Of a stretch of DNA of 64,000 nucleotides, positions 43,584-51,728 are shown in pieces. Both the position numbers and the translations under genes were made by a program. Origin of the DNA: an uncultured Cohaesibacter sp. (GTDB lineage: Bacteria; Pseudomonadota; Alphaproteobacteria; Rhizobiales; Cohaesibacteraceae); the NCBI RefSeq assembly GCF_963666525.1, contig NZ_OY762905.1, forward strand, positions 4,009,501-4,073,500, written 5' to 3'. The notes beneath the pieces are model-generated. The model did not search any database. It was not told the DNA's origin and worked only from the letters and a program-made list of their open reading frames with translations. How positions within the stretch are numbered: position 1 is the stretch's first letter; each line of letters starts with the position of its first letter.

Positions 43584-44909
43584 ATGACTGACGTGACCTA
43601 CAAGGTTCTGGCCGATCTGTCGCCAGAACAGCGCGCTGATCTGGTAAAGCGCTCTGAAACGGACCTGTCCTTCTTCATCGAGAAGGTTGGCCCGATCATC
43701 GAGGCCGTGAAGACCGAGGGCGATGCCGCTCTGGTGCGCTTTGGTACCGAGCTCGACAAGGCCAAGGGCCTGACGCTCGACAATCTCAAGGCCTCCGAGG
43801 AAGAGTTCGAGGAAGCTTTCACGCTGGTTGAGGAAGAGGTGATCGAGGCGATCCGCTTCGGCATTGCCAACATCCGCACCTTCCATGAAGAACAGGCTCC
43901 CGAGCCGATGTGGCTGAAGGAAGTGATCCCCGGCGCCTTTGCCGGTGACCGCTTCACGCCGATCGATTCTGTCGCCCTCTATGTGCCGCGCGGCAAGGGC
44001 TCTTTCCCCTCTGTCACCATGATGACCACCGGCCCTGCGGTCGTTGCCAAGGTGCCGAACCTGGCCATCTTCACCCCTCCGGGACCGGATGGCAAGGTCG
44101 ATGCCGCAACGCTGGTTGCCGCCCGTCTTGCTGGAGTCAGCACCGTCTACAAGGTCGGTGGCGCTCAGGCTGTCGCCGCAGCGGCCTTCGGCACTGAAAC
44201 CGTCAAACCGGCCCAGAAGATCGTCGGTCCCGGCAGTCCGTGGGTGGTTGCCGCCAAACGCCTGCTTTCCGGCGTGATCGATCCGGGCCTGCCAGCCGGG
44301 CCATCCGAAGTGATGATCCTTGCCGATGACACCGTCAGCGGTGGCTTGGCTGCCATGGATCTGCTGATCGAGGCCGAGCATGGGCCAGACAGTTCCGCCT
44401 GGCTGGTGACCTCTTCCGAGCGTGTGGCCAAAGAGGCGCTTGAAGCTCTTCCGGGGCACTGGGCCAACATGACCGAACAGCGCGTCGAATTCTCCCGCAC
44501 CGTGCTCACCGGCAAGTCCGGCGGCATCGTGGTCGCCCGCGACATGGATGACGCCTGCGCCTTCGTCAACGAATATGCGCCCGAGCATCTGGAGATCCTC
44601 TCCACCAAGGCCTTCGAATATCTTGGCTCCATCACCAATGCCGCAGAAATCCTTCTTGGCACCCATACGCCGGTTTCTATTGCCAACTTTGCCCTTGGGC
44701 CGAACGCTGTACTGCCGACCTCGGCCGGGGCCAAGACGTGGGGGCCGCTGTCGGTACAGGACTTCATGCGCCGCAGTTCGATCGGCTATGTCACGCCGAA
44801 GGGCTATCCCGACCTTGCCAGAAACGCCAAGATTCTGGCCGACTACGAGGGCTTCTCGTCGCATGCCAATGCGGTGAGCGAGCTGCGCAAACAATATCTG
44901 GAAGACTAG
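43584..44909 (+). CDS. Histidinol dehydrogenase paralogue (HpsN-like NAD-dependent alcohol dehydrogenase)
   Basis: 441 aa, full HisD fold: DSVALYVPRGKGSFPSVTMM, KVGGAQAVAAAAFGTETV, PAGPSEVMILADD, VNEYAPEHLEIL. The catalytic Glu/His pair is kept (E334, H335). Of the four zinc ligands of E. coli HisD (Q259, H262, D360, H419), H266 and H427 are kept, but Gln is replaced by E263 and Asp by N368. The substrate-contacting His of NHVLPT is also lost (NAVLPT, A375). No his genes are near. These changes fit the catabolic branch that includes HpsN, which oxidises dihydroxypropanesulfonate, so this enzyme probably oxidises an imported hydroxyl compound twice to an acid. Confidence 0.85.
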   Translation: MTDVTYKVLADLSPEQRADLVKRSETDLSFFIEKVGPIIEAVKTEGDAALVRFGTELDKAKGLTLDNLKASEEEFEEAFTLVEEEVIEAIRFGIANIRTFHEEQAPEPMWLKEVIPGAFAGDRFTPIDSVALYVPRGKGSFPSVTMMTTGPAVVAKVPNLAIFTPPGPDGKVDAATLVAARLAGVSTVYKVGGAQAVAAAAFGTETVKPAQKIVGPGSPWVVAAKRLLSGVIDPGLPAGPSEVMILADDTVSGGLAAMDLLIEAEHGPDSSAWLVTSSERVAKEALEALPGHWANMTEQRVEFSRTVLTGKSGGIVVARDMDDACAFVNEYAPEHLEILSTKAFEYLGSITNAAEILLGTHTPVSIANFALGPNAVLPTSAGAKTWGPLSVQDFMRRSSIGYVTPKGYPDLARNAKILADYEGFSSHANAVSELRKQYLED

Positions 44910-44925
44910 AGAAAAGGGCGAAGCG

Positions 44926-45927
44926 ATGAAGTCGGTACGACTCTATGGTGTCAAGGATTTGCGGGTAGAGGATATCGCGCTTCCCGCTTCGCCGAATGCT
45001 GGCGAAGTGACCCTCAAGGTCAGCTTTGCAGGCATCTGTGGCTCTGACCTGCACAATTTCCGCACCGGGGAGTGGATCACCCGCGCCCCGTCGGTGGCCG
45101 GGCATGAATTTGCTGGCACCATCACAGCCATTGGCGCAGGCGTCAGCCATGTTGCCATTGGTGACCGGGTGATTGTCGACAGCCGCCACATCTGCGGCAC
45201 CTGTCGCAATTGCCGCGATGGCCTTGGACAGGTCTGCGAAAACCTCGGCTTTCTCGGCGAGGTGATTGATGGCGGCTTTGCTGAAGCCGTCACCATCCCG
45301 GCCCGCAACGCGCTCAAGGCACCCGATGGTGTGCCGGACGAGCATCTGGCGTTGGCCGAGCCGCTGGCCGTGGCACTGCATGTGCTCAACAAGCTGAGGG
45401 CTCCGGACGGGGCCGAGATCGTGGTTACCGGCTGTGGCCCGATCGGTGGCCTTGTGGCTTTGCTGGCCGCCCAGAAGGGCCATCCGTTGATTGTGGTGGA
45501 CCGCAACCGTGCCCGAGCCGAAGGCGTGGCTGCCATGACAGGAGCCCGCATTCAGGCTCTGGATGGAGACTGGGGCAGTGAGCCGCCGCGTTATGGTGTC
45601 GATGCCACCGGCGCACCCCAGGTGATCGCCAGCCTCGTTGGCAAACTCGCCCCCGGCGGTGCGCTGGCGATGGTTGGCATCGGCCATGGTGATCTGTCGG
45701 TCAATCCGGTGACGCTGGTGGAGAAGGAAATCGCGATGGTCGGCGTCCATTGTTTTGGCGACAGTGAGCTTGGCAGCATCGCCGCCATGCTGCCCGCCCT
45801 GACCCCGGTGCTCGATCAGGCCATCGCAGCCATCGTGTCGCTTGATGACGTGCCCGCCGCCTATGAGCGCAATCTGGCTGGTGAAGTCTCTGGTCTCAAG
45901 ACCCTTATCCGCTGTCAGGAGCAATGA
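44926..45927 (+). CDS. Zinc-type medium-chain dehydrogenase (sorbitol/idonate dehydrogenase-like)
   Basis: 333 aa. Catalytic zinc site: AGICGSDLHNF (Cys, about 38), AGHEFAG (His-Glu, about 62-63). Structural-zinc cysteines are reduced to CGTCRNCRDGLGQVC (four present). The nucleotide fold VVTGCGPIGGLVALLAAQKG is near 165-184, followed by VDRNRARAEG, which suggests NAD or NADP without certainty. The gap to the HisD paralogue is 16 bp, so they are in one operon and may act in sequence. Closest in look to L-idonate, threonine or sorbitol dehydrogenases. Confidence 0.9.
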   Translation: MKSVRLYGVKDLRVEDIALPASPNAGEVTLKVSFAGICGSDLHNFRTGEWITRAPSVAGHEFAGTITAIGAGVSHVAIGDRVIVDSRHICGTCRNCRDGLGQVCENLGFLGEVIDGGFAEAVTIPARNALKAPDGVPDEHLALAEPLAVALHVLNKLRAPDGAEIVVTGCGPIGGLVALLAAQKGHPLIVVDRNRARAEGVAAMTGARIQALDGDWGSEPPRYGVDATGAPQVIASLVGKLAPGGALAMVGIGHGDLSVNPVTLVEKEIAMVGVHCFGDSELGSIAAMLPALTPVLDQAIAAIVSLDDVPAAYERNLAGEVSGLKTLIRCQEQ

Positions 45928-45934
45928 CCCCGAC

Positions 45935-47248
45935 ATGACTGTTTCTCCTTCCGCTTCCCGCACAGCCATGATCCGTGCTCTGGCGCTTGAGGACATCAAG
46001 GCGGCAGAGGGCCAACTCTCGAGCCTGCTCCATGAGCTGTTTTCCCTGCCCATCGAGATGCTCAGGATCAATCTCGACAAATATTCCCTCAATTCCCTCA
46101 ATGGCTTCTTTTCCTCCGAGGGGAAGGACTATTTCTTCAAGTTCCATCAGGAAGAGGGGGAAGAGGCGATGCGTGGCGAATATTATCGCGCCGACATTCT
46201 GGCTCATGCCGGGTTGCCGGTGGATCAGCCTGTGCATATGTCGACCCTGCCCGGCGAGCAGGTTCTGGTCTATGCCCGCCGCTCGGATCCACGCTTCTCG
46301 GACCTGCTCTATGAGCTGGATTTTGCCGATGACCCGGTCGCAGTTGCGCGGGCGGTTGAAGCCGAAGCGGATCTCAACGACCATCTGCTCGCAGTGGCCA
46401 CCAACAGCCTGCACCCGATAACGCCGGCCCAATCGCGGGCAGAGCCCATCCATCGTCTGTTTCATGAACGGCTGATCGATCCTGAAACTGGTGCCTTCCC
46501 TGGTGGGCGCTACAAGCGCTTCTATGTCGGAAAACGCTTTCTGCTGCCCGGTGGGCTGACCCTGACGTGGGACGAGATTGCCCATGCCCGGCCGGTTATC
46601 AATGGGCTTGCCTATCAGCGCACCCTTGAGGACATGTTCGCGCTGGCCCATCAGCGCTATCAGCCCGAAGCGTTGGCCGATGCCGGCGGCGTCGTGGCTC
46701 ATGGCGACGCGCACAATGCCAATGTCTGGTATGAACGAGGCCGCGACAAGGACCGCCTCTGTTTCTTCGATCCGGCCTTTGCGGGCAGCGACGTGCCCTC
46801 GCTGCTGGCCGAGGTCAAGCCGACCTTTCACAACATCTTTGCCCATCCGCTCTGGCTCTACAGTGCCTCCATCGTCTCGGAGCGCTATACGGCCTCCGCC
46901 CGGCATGAAGATGGCAAGCTGGTTATCGACATGGACTGGCAGCCATCAAGTCTTAGAAAGGCACTGCTGAAGGCCAAGGCCGAGCATTTCTGGAAGCCAT
47001 GGCTACGGCATCTCAAGAGCAAGGGCATGTTGCCCGATGACTGGGAAGACGTGGTGCGTATCGGCCTGTTCCTGTCGCCGACGCTGGTGATGAATCTCAA
47101 CGCTGGCGAAGGGGCCGATCTGCACAATCCGGTGTCGTCAGCCATAGGCCTGGCGGTCGCCCTCACTGCAGCATCGCGACCACTTGAAGGATCAGATCTG
47201 ATCTCGGACTTCTTCGACCGCATCCGGCCCGACGGCGCGTCCTCCTAG
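45935..47248 (+). CDS. APH/choline-kinase-fold phosphotransferase of unknown substrate
   Basis: 437 aa. The C-terminal half carries the catalytic loop VVAHGDAHNANVWY (HGDxHxxN, about residues 255-268) and the metal-binding FFDPAFAGSD (DPxFAG) 20 residues later, the pattern of aminoglycoside phosphotransferase and choline kinase folds. The N-lobe LNGFFSSEGKDYFFKFHQEE has the lysine expected to hold ATP. It is last in the operon with the ABC importer, HisD paralogue and dehydrogenase, so it may phosphorylate the imported substrate or a catabolite. ATG 45935 follows the dehydrogenase stop by 7 bp; the site (AGGAG) is rather far, so ATG 45968 remains possible. Confidence 0.7.
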   Translation: MTVSPSASRTAMIRALALEDIKAAEGQLSSLLHELFSLPIEMLRINLDKYSLNSLNGFFSSEGKDYFFKFHQEEGEEAMRGEYYRADILAHAGLPVDQPVHMSTLPGEQVLVYARRSDPRFSDLLYELDFADDPVAVARAVEAEADLNDHLLAVATNSLHPITPAQSRAEPIHRLFHERLIDPETGAFPGGRYKRFYVGKRFLLPGGLTLTWDEIAHARPVINGLAYQRTLEDMFALAHQRYQPEALADAGGVVAHGDAHNANVWYERGRDKDRLCFFDPAFAGSDVPSLLAEVKPTFHNIFAHPLWLYSASIVSERYTASARHEDGKLVIDMDWQPSSLRKALLKAKAEHFWKPWLRHLKSKGMLPDDWEDVVRIGLFLSPTLVMNLNAGEGADLHNPVSSAIGLAVALTAASRPLEGSDLISDFFDRIRPDGASS

Positions 47249-47265
47249 CAGAGGGCGCAAGCGGG

Positions 47266-47973
47266 TTAGCGCAGCAAGGCCTCTTTGAGGGAAAGAGAGT
47301 CTGTGGAGCGCAAATCGAGGTCGGCTTCGATGTGATCTATATGGTGCAGGGTAAGCTCGGTGGCGCGCAGGATGTCCCCGGCTTCCAATGCATCCAGAAT
47401 GTCGGAATGATCGTCATTGCCACAGCTGGAGGTGCCGGTGCGGCCATAAAGGGCGATCACCAGAGAGGATCGTGCAACCAGCTCGTCCATGAATTTTTTC
47501 AGGATCTTGTTGCCAGCCACATCGGCCAGCATCAGGTGAAAGTCACCGGACGCCTTGATCTCCTCACGACGCGCCTGCGCGCCGCGGTTTGCCTTCAGCA
47601 GGGATTCCTTTTCGAGCTGCTCCCGGAACGCGACGAAATCCTCTGCCGTCATCCGCTCGGCTGCCGTCTGGATGATGCCGGTTTCGATGAGGCGGCGGGA
47701 GGTGAAGATCTGACGGGCTTCCTCCGGCGAGGGATTGGATACAAAAGCCCCCTTGTTGCGCTCACTCGTCACCAACCCTTCGAAGGTCAGCATCTGCAAG
47801 GCAGAGCGGGCCACGGTTCGGCTGACATCATAAAGCGCGCCGACTTCCGCCTCGGACAGCTTGGCACCCGGGGATAGCCTGCGATCAACGATCGCGTCGC
47901 GCAGGGAATCGCGAATGACCTTGGCCCGGTCCTCCTGATCCGCATGCTGGTTAGAAGTCTTGAGGTTTTTCAT
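47266..47973 (-). CDS. GntR family regulator, FadR subfamily
   Basis: 235 aa. The winged helix (about residues 18-78) reads KVIRDSLRDAIVDRRLSPGA then KLSEAEVGALYDVSRTVARS and LTFEGLVTSERNKGAFV. The FCD ligand domain has the metal-binding residues of the family in DFHLMLADVAGN (Asp, His) and later histidines (HHIDHIEADL). It lies convergent to the first catabolic operon (17 bp apart) and divergent from the second ABC operon. Palindromes in the 320-bp divergent region are its likely sites. The start is ATG 47973, with GTG 47979 possible. Confidence 0.9.
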   Translation of the reverse strand: MKNLKTSNQHADQEDRAKVIRDSLRDAIVDRRLSPGAKLSEAEVGALYDVSRTVARSALQMLTFEGLVTSERNKGAFVSNPSPEEARQIFTSRRLIETGIIQTAAERMTAEDFVAFREQLEKESLLKANRGAQARREEIKASGDFHLMLADVAGNKILKKFMDELVARSSLVIALYGRTGTSSCGNDDHSDILDALEAGDILRATELTLHHIDHIEADLDLRSTDSLSLKEALLR

Positions 47974-48087
47974 AGCCACATTCTATTCTGCATTTTCTCG
48001 TTTATGCCGCCAATCCGCACGCCATGCAATAGAGTGCTTTATGATTGTTATAGTGCTATTTTTGATAGGATGCAAATTGGCAATATG

Positions 48088-48099
48088 ATTGTATACAAT
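48088..48099. promoter_or_regulatory. Palindrome ATTGTATACAAT, likely GntR operator 1
   Basis: Perfect 12-bp palindrome with the central GTATAC expected of FadR-subfamily sites (GT-N-AC core). Confidence 0.6.
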
Positions 48100-48109
48100 G
48101 ATAGTTCAT

Positions 48110-48121
48110 ATTGAATTCAAT
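48110..48121. promoter_or_regulatory. Palindrome ATTGAATTCAAT, possible operator 2
   Basis: Perfect 12-bp palindrome sharing the ATTG....CAAT frame with the first; the centres are exactly 22 bp apart, about two helical turns. Confidence 0.5.
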
Positions 48122-48293
48122 CGCATTATTTTTGTGCATTCACTTGCGCGAAATTTAAGCATACGCAAAATTACGATTTTGGCCAAATTCCTCATAGGAT
48201 CGAAAAGTGGAATGATTTCATTCCGTTAACTTTTTTCCTGATTTTGGCACGGCAATTGCTACCTCTTATGGGAGTTCATAAAAGGGAGTGGCC

Positions 48294-49385
48294 ATGAGCA
48301 ACGCAGCTGAAATCGAACTTGCGTCTGTGACCAAACAGTACGGCACCACCGTTGCGGTTGACCGGATCAGCCTCAAGATTGCCGCCGGAACCTATTCCTG
48401 CCTGCTCGGTCCTTCCGGCTGTGGCAAGTCGACCACCCTGCGCATGATTGCCGGGCACGAGGCCATCAGTGATGGTGACATCGTGTTTGCCAACAAGGTG
48501 GTCAATGACCTGCCCCCGGCCAAGCGCGGAACGGCCATGATGTTCCAGTCCTATGCCCTGTTCCCTCATCTCGATCTGGTCGACAATGTTGCCTTCAGCC
48601 TCAAGATGAAGGGCGTGGACAAGGCCAAGCGCCGCACCGAGGCATTGGAAATGCTCTCGCGCATGCAGCTTGAAGCCTATGCGGATCGTCGGCCGGAGCA
48701 ACTATCCGGTGGCCAGCAGCAACGCGTGGCTTTGGCACGCGCACTGATCACCAAGCCTCAGGCGCTGTTGCTGGACGAGCCGCTCTCGGCGCTCGACCCG
48801 TTCCTCAAGATCCAGATGCGTGCCGAGCTCAAGAGTCTGCAGGCGTCCCTTGGCATGACCTTTGTCCATGTCACCCACTCTCAGGAAGAAGCCATGGCTC
48901 TGGCCGATCTGATCGTGGTGATGAATGATGGCCGGATCGAACAGGCCGCCTCGCCACGTCAGATTTTCGAGAAGCCGGCGACGCCATTCGTCGCCCGCTT
49001 CATGGGCAATCACAATGTGATCTCCGGTCGTATCTCCGCCCGCGAAGGCAACCGCATCACGCTGGAAACGGCGGGCGGCAGCCATTTCGTCGGGATTGGA
49101 GACAAGGCTGCTGCGGTGGAAACCGCCTCCATCGCCATCCGCACCGATCATGTGCGGCTGGCTGACGAAGCAACCCCCGGCTTCGGTTTTTCCGGCTTTG
49201 TGACCAATGTCGAAGACCTTGGCGCAACGGTCAAGCTTTCGGTGCAGGGCGCCGGAATCGAGACCTTCACCATCGTCCTCAGGGACGCAGACTATTTCGC
49301 AAAGCCGGTCAGGACCGGTGATGCGGTTCATCTTTCGTGGGCGGAAACTGACACAGTCGTCCTCGGCGAAGTCAATGCATCATAA
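48294..49385 (+). CDS. ABC importer ATPase (PotA-like), system 2
   Basis: 363 aa. Walker A GPSGCGKST, MMFQSYALFPHLDLVDNVAF, LSGGQQQRVALARAL, LLLDEPLSALD and HVTHSQEEAMALAD, then a C-terminal TOBE-type domain. ATG 48294 has GGGAG 5 nt upstream; a GTG at 48288 is an alternative. It opens the operon ATPase, binding protein, permease, permease, racemase, divergent from the GntR gene. It is only distantly similar to the system 1 ATPase, so this is not a recent duplication. Confidence 0.92.
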   Translation: MSNAAEIELASVTKQYGTTVAVDRISLKIAAGTYSCLLGPSGCGKSTTLRMIAGHEAISDGDIVFANKVVNDLPPAKRGTAMMFQSYALFPHLDLVDNVAFSLKMKGVDKAKRRTEALEMLSRMQLEAYADRRPEQLSGGQQQRVALARALITKPQALLLDEPLSALDPFLKIQMRAELKSLQASLGMTFVHVTHSQEEAMALADLIVVMNDGRIEQAASPRQIFEKPATPFVARFMGNHNVISGRISAREGNRITLETAGGSHFVGIGDKAAAVETASIAIRTDHVRLADEATPGFGFSGFVTNVEDLGATVKLSVQGAGIETFTIVLRDADYFAKPVRTGDAVHLSWAETDTVVLGEVNAS

Positions 49386-49422
49386 ACAAGCACCTCACAG
49401 GGATCTAAACGGGAGTTACACC

Positions 49423-50712
49423 ATGTCTGAGAAGACCACCAAACCATCCGGCATCAGCCGCCGCAGCCTTCTGAAAACCGGCGCAGCTGCCGCTGGTGCA
49501 GCCCTCGGTTCGGGCGCCATCACCGGCTTCCCGACCATCTGGGCGCAGAACCCGATCACGCTTCGCCAGATCGGCACCGGCGTTTCCAACATCAACGCCA
49601 TCGCTCAGAAATGTAAGGAAGATCTCGGCATCACGCTGGAAATGACGGCACTGGATTCCGACTCCGCCGCCCAGCGCGCCGTGACCCAGCCCAATTCCTA
49701 CGATATTGCCGACATCGAATACTGGATCCTGAAGAAGGTCTTCCCGGCTGGCGTCATCCAGCCGATGGATACCAAGAAGCTGACCTACTATGACAAGATC
49801 GTGCCGCTGTTCAAGACCGGCAAGCTGACCCCCGACAGCGTCATTGCTCAGGGCACCGCTCCGCATACCGTCGGCTATGTCGAAGGCAAGGATTCCAAGA
49901 CCTTTGCCAAGAGCGAGACCGAATGGTTCACCATGGTCCCGACCATCTACAACGCCGACACGCTGGGCATTCGCCCGGACCTCGTCGGCCGTGACATCAC
50001 CACCTGGGCCGACATTCTCGACCCCGCCTTCAAGGGCAAGACCTCCATCCTCAACATCCCGTCCATCGGCATCATGGATGCTGCGATGATCATGGAAGCC
50101 GCTGGCGAGATCAAATATGCCGATAAGGGCAACATGACCAAGGCAGAGATCGACAAGACCATCGACTTCATGATCAAGGTCAAGCAGGACGGCCAGTTCC
50201 GTGCCTTCTGGAAGAGCTTCGATGAATCGGTCAACCTGATGGCATCCGGCGAAGTGGTCATCCAGTCGATGTGGTCTCCGGCCGTGGCTGCCGTGCGCTC
50301 CAAGGGTATCGCCTGCAAATATCAGCCACTGAAGGAAGGCTATCGTTCCTGGGGTGGCGGTCTCGGTCTTGCTGCTCACCTCAGCGGTGCGCAACTTGAT
50401 GCCGCCTACGAATATATCAACTGGTACACCTCCGGCTGGGTTGGCGGCTACCTCAACCGTCAGGGCTACTACTCCGCCTGCATGGACACTGCCAAGCAGT
50501 ACATGTCCGAAGACGAGTGGGGCTACTGGATCGAGGGCAAGGCCGCTCAGGGCGACATTCTCTCGCCGGAAGGCAAGGTCATGGAGAAAGCCGGTGCAAT
50601 CCGTGATGGCGGTTCGTTCCTCGAGCGCATGGGTCATGTTGCCTGCTGGAACTCCGTGATGGACGAAGACCGCTACATGGTACGCCGCTGGAACGAATTC
50701 ATCGCTTCCTGA
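49423..50712 (+). CDS. Extracellular solute-binding protein (PotD-like), system 2
   Basis: 429 aa. Tat leader ISRRSLLKTGAAAAGAALGS ending near IWAQ. The body is of the family-1/PotD type: YDIADIEYWILKKVFPAGVI, NADTLGIRPDLVGRDITTWA, ILDPAFKGKTSILNIPSIGI and NLMASGEVVIQSMWSPAVAA. It is longer than the system 1 protein and quite different, implying a different ligand. ATG 49423 has GGGAG 8 nt upstream. A GC-rich stem (50756-50784) follows 43 bp after the stop. Confidence 0.9.
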   Translation: MSEKTTKPSGISRRSLLKTGAAAAGAALGSGAITGFPTIWAQNPITLRQIGTGVSNINAIAQKCKEDLGITLEMTALDSDSAAQRAVTQPNSYDIADIEYWILKKVFPAGVIQPMDTKKLTYYDKIVPLFKTGKLTPDSVIAQGTAPHTVGYVEGKDSKTFAKSETEWFTMVPTIYNADTLGIRPDLVGRDITTWADILDPAFKGKTSILNIPSIGIMDAAMIMEAAGEIKYADKGNMTKAEIDKTIDFMIKVKQDGQFRAFWKSFDESVNLMASGEVVIQSMWSPAVAAVRSKGIACKYQPLKEGYRSWGGGLGLAAHLSGAQLDAAYEYINWYTSGWVGGYLNRQGYYSACMDTAKQYMSEDEWGYWIEGKAAQGDILSPEGKVMEKAGAIRDGGSFLERMGHVACWNSVMDEDRYMVRRWNEFIAS

Positions 50713-50755
50713 TAAGCGGGATTGATGGCCGAAAATCCCTCAACGGCCCAATAGG

Positions 50756-50784
50756 CCTCTTCCCGGTCCCGCACCGGGGGGAGG
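50756..50784 (+). promoter_or_regulatory. Intercistronic hairpin after binding-protein gene, system 2
   Basis: CCTCTTCCCGGT pairs with ACCGGGGGGAGG (two T-G wobbles) around a 5-nt loop. No T run. Same position and probable role as the hairpin in system 1. Confidence 0.6.
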
Positions 50785-50824
50785 TTGGTGACAGAACGAG
50801 ACGCAGCACAGGAAGCCGGCACAG

Positions 50825-51727
50825 ATGAGTGACGCAAAAGCCAACGCACCCAAAGCCCTTTTCTCCGCCCGATCCTTTTCGATCGCTTCCTTGTCTGCCT
50901 ATTTGCAGGCGCTGCCGCTGGCGATCATTCTGGGAGCCTTTCTGCTGCTGCCGATCATGATGATCGTGGTGGTCAGCTTCTGGGATTATGACTTTGCCAG
51001 CATGTATCCCGATTTTGTCACCTTCAACTATGGCGAAACGCTTGGTTCCTGGGTGACCTGGAAGACCTATCTCAACACCCTGAAATATGCCGTCATCGTC
51101 TGGGCGATCACGCTGGTGATTGGCTTCTGGGTGGCCTATTTCCTGGCGTTCCATATCAGGACGGCCACCATGCAGACCCTGATGTTTCTTGTTTGCACGG
51201 TGCCTTTCCTTACATCCAACATCATCCGGATGATTTCATGGATCCCGGTGCTCGGGCGCAACGGGCTGGTCAACACGGCGCTGGTCAACATGGGCATCGT
51301 GCCTGCGCCGATCGAGTGGCTGCTCTATTCCGATTTTGCGGTGGTTCTGGCCATGGTCCATCTCTATAGCCTGTTCATGGTGACCCCGATCTTCAACACG
51401 CTGATGCGCATCGACCGCTCGCTGGTGGAAGCGGCGCGGGATGCTGGCGCTTCGGGCTGGCAGATCCTGACCAATGTCATCATTCCACTGGCCAAGCCCG
51501 GCATGGCCATAGGCACGATTTTTGTCGTGACCCTCGTCATGGCAGATTTCATCACCGTGCAGGTGATGTCTGGCGGCCAGAGCGCCTCGGTGGCGCTGAT
51601 GATGAAGAACGAAATGTCGCTGCTGCAATATCCCGCCGCGGCTGCCAATGCCGTCATTCTGTTGACGCTGGTCCTGATCATGGTCGCAGGCATCCTGCGC
51701 ATTGTCGACATTCGCAAGGAGCTCTGA
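50825..51727 (+). CDS. ABC importer permease (PotB-like), system 2
   Basis: 300 aa with six helices. The coupling loop is LVEAARDAGASGWQILTNVI then IPLAKPGMAIG. The N-terminus begins with about 30 polar residues before LQALPLAIILGAFLLLPIMM. The next permease starts 1 bp after its stop, with the ribosome site inside this gene's last codons. Confidence 0.92.
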   Translation: MSDAKANAPKALFSARSFSIASLSAYLQALPLAIILGAFLLLPIMMIVVVSFWDYDFASMYPDFVTFNYGETLGSWVTWKTYLNTLKYAVIVWAITLVIGFWVAYFLAFHIRTATMQTLMFLVCTVPFLTSNIIRMISWIPVLGRNGLVNTALVNMGIVPAPIEWLLYSDFAVVLAMVHLYSLFMVTPIFNTLMRIDRSLVEAARDAGASGWQILTNVIIPLAKPGMAIGTIFVVTLVMADFITVQVMSGGQSASVALMMKNEMSLLQYPAAAANAVILLTLVLIMVAGILRIVDIRKEL

Positions 51728-51728
51728 G

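Larger units (their letters stand above)
47974..48293. promoter_or_regulatory. AT-rich divergent promoter region, gntR / ABC system 2
   Basis: 320 bp, markedly AT-rich, with two related palindromes (listed separately) and a repeated AGTGCT (about 48033 and 48052). No gene. Confidence 0.55.

Noticed and set aside
43524-44894. 456-codon minus-strand open frame
   Set aside because: Mirror of the HisD paralogue; the plus-strand product has a full recognisable family.
43584-44909. Calling the HisD-family gene histidine biosynthetic hisD
   Set aside because: Two zinc ligands and a substrate His are changed and no his genes are adjacent.
49405-50637. 410-codon minus-strand open frame
   Set aside because: Antisense to the system 2 binding protein.
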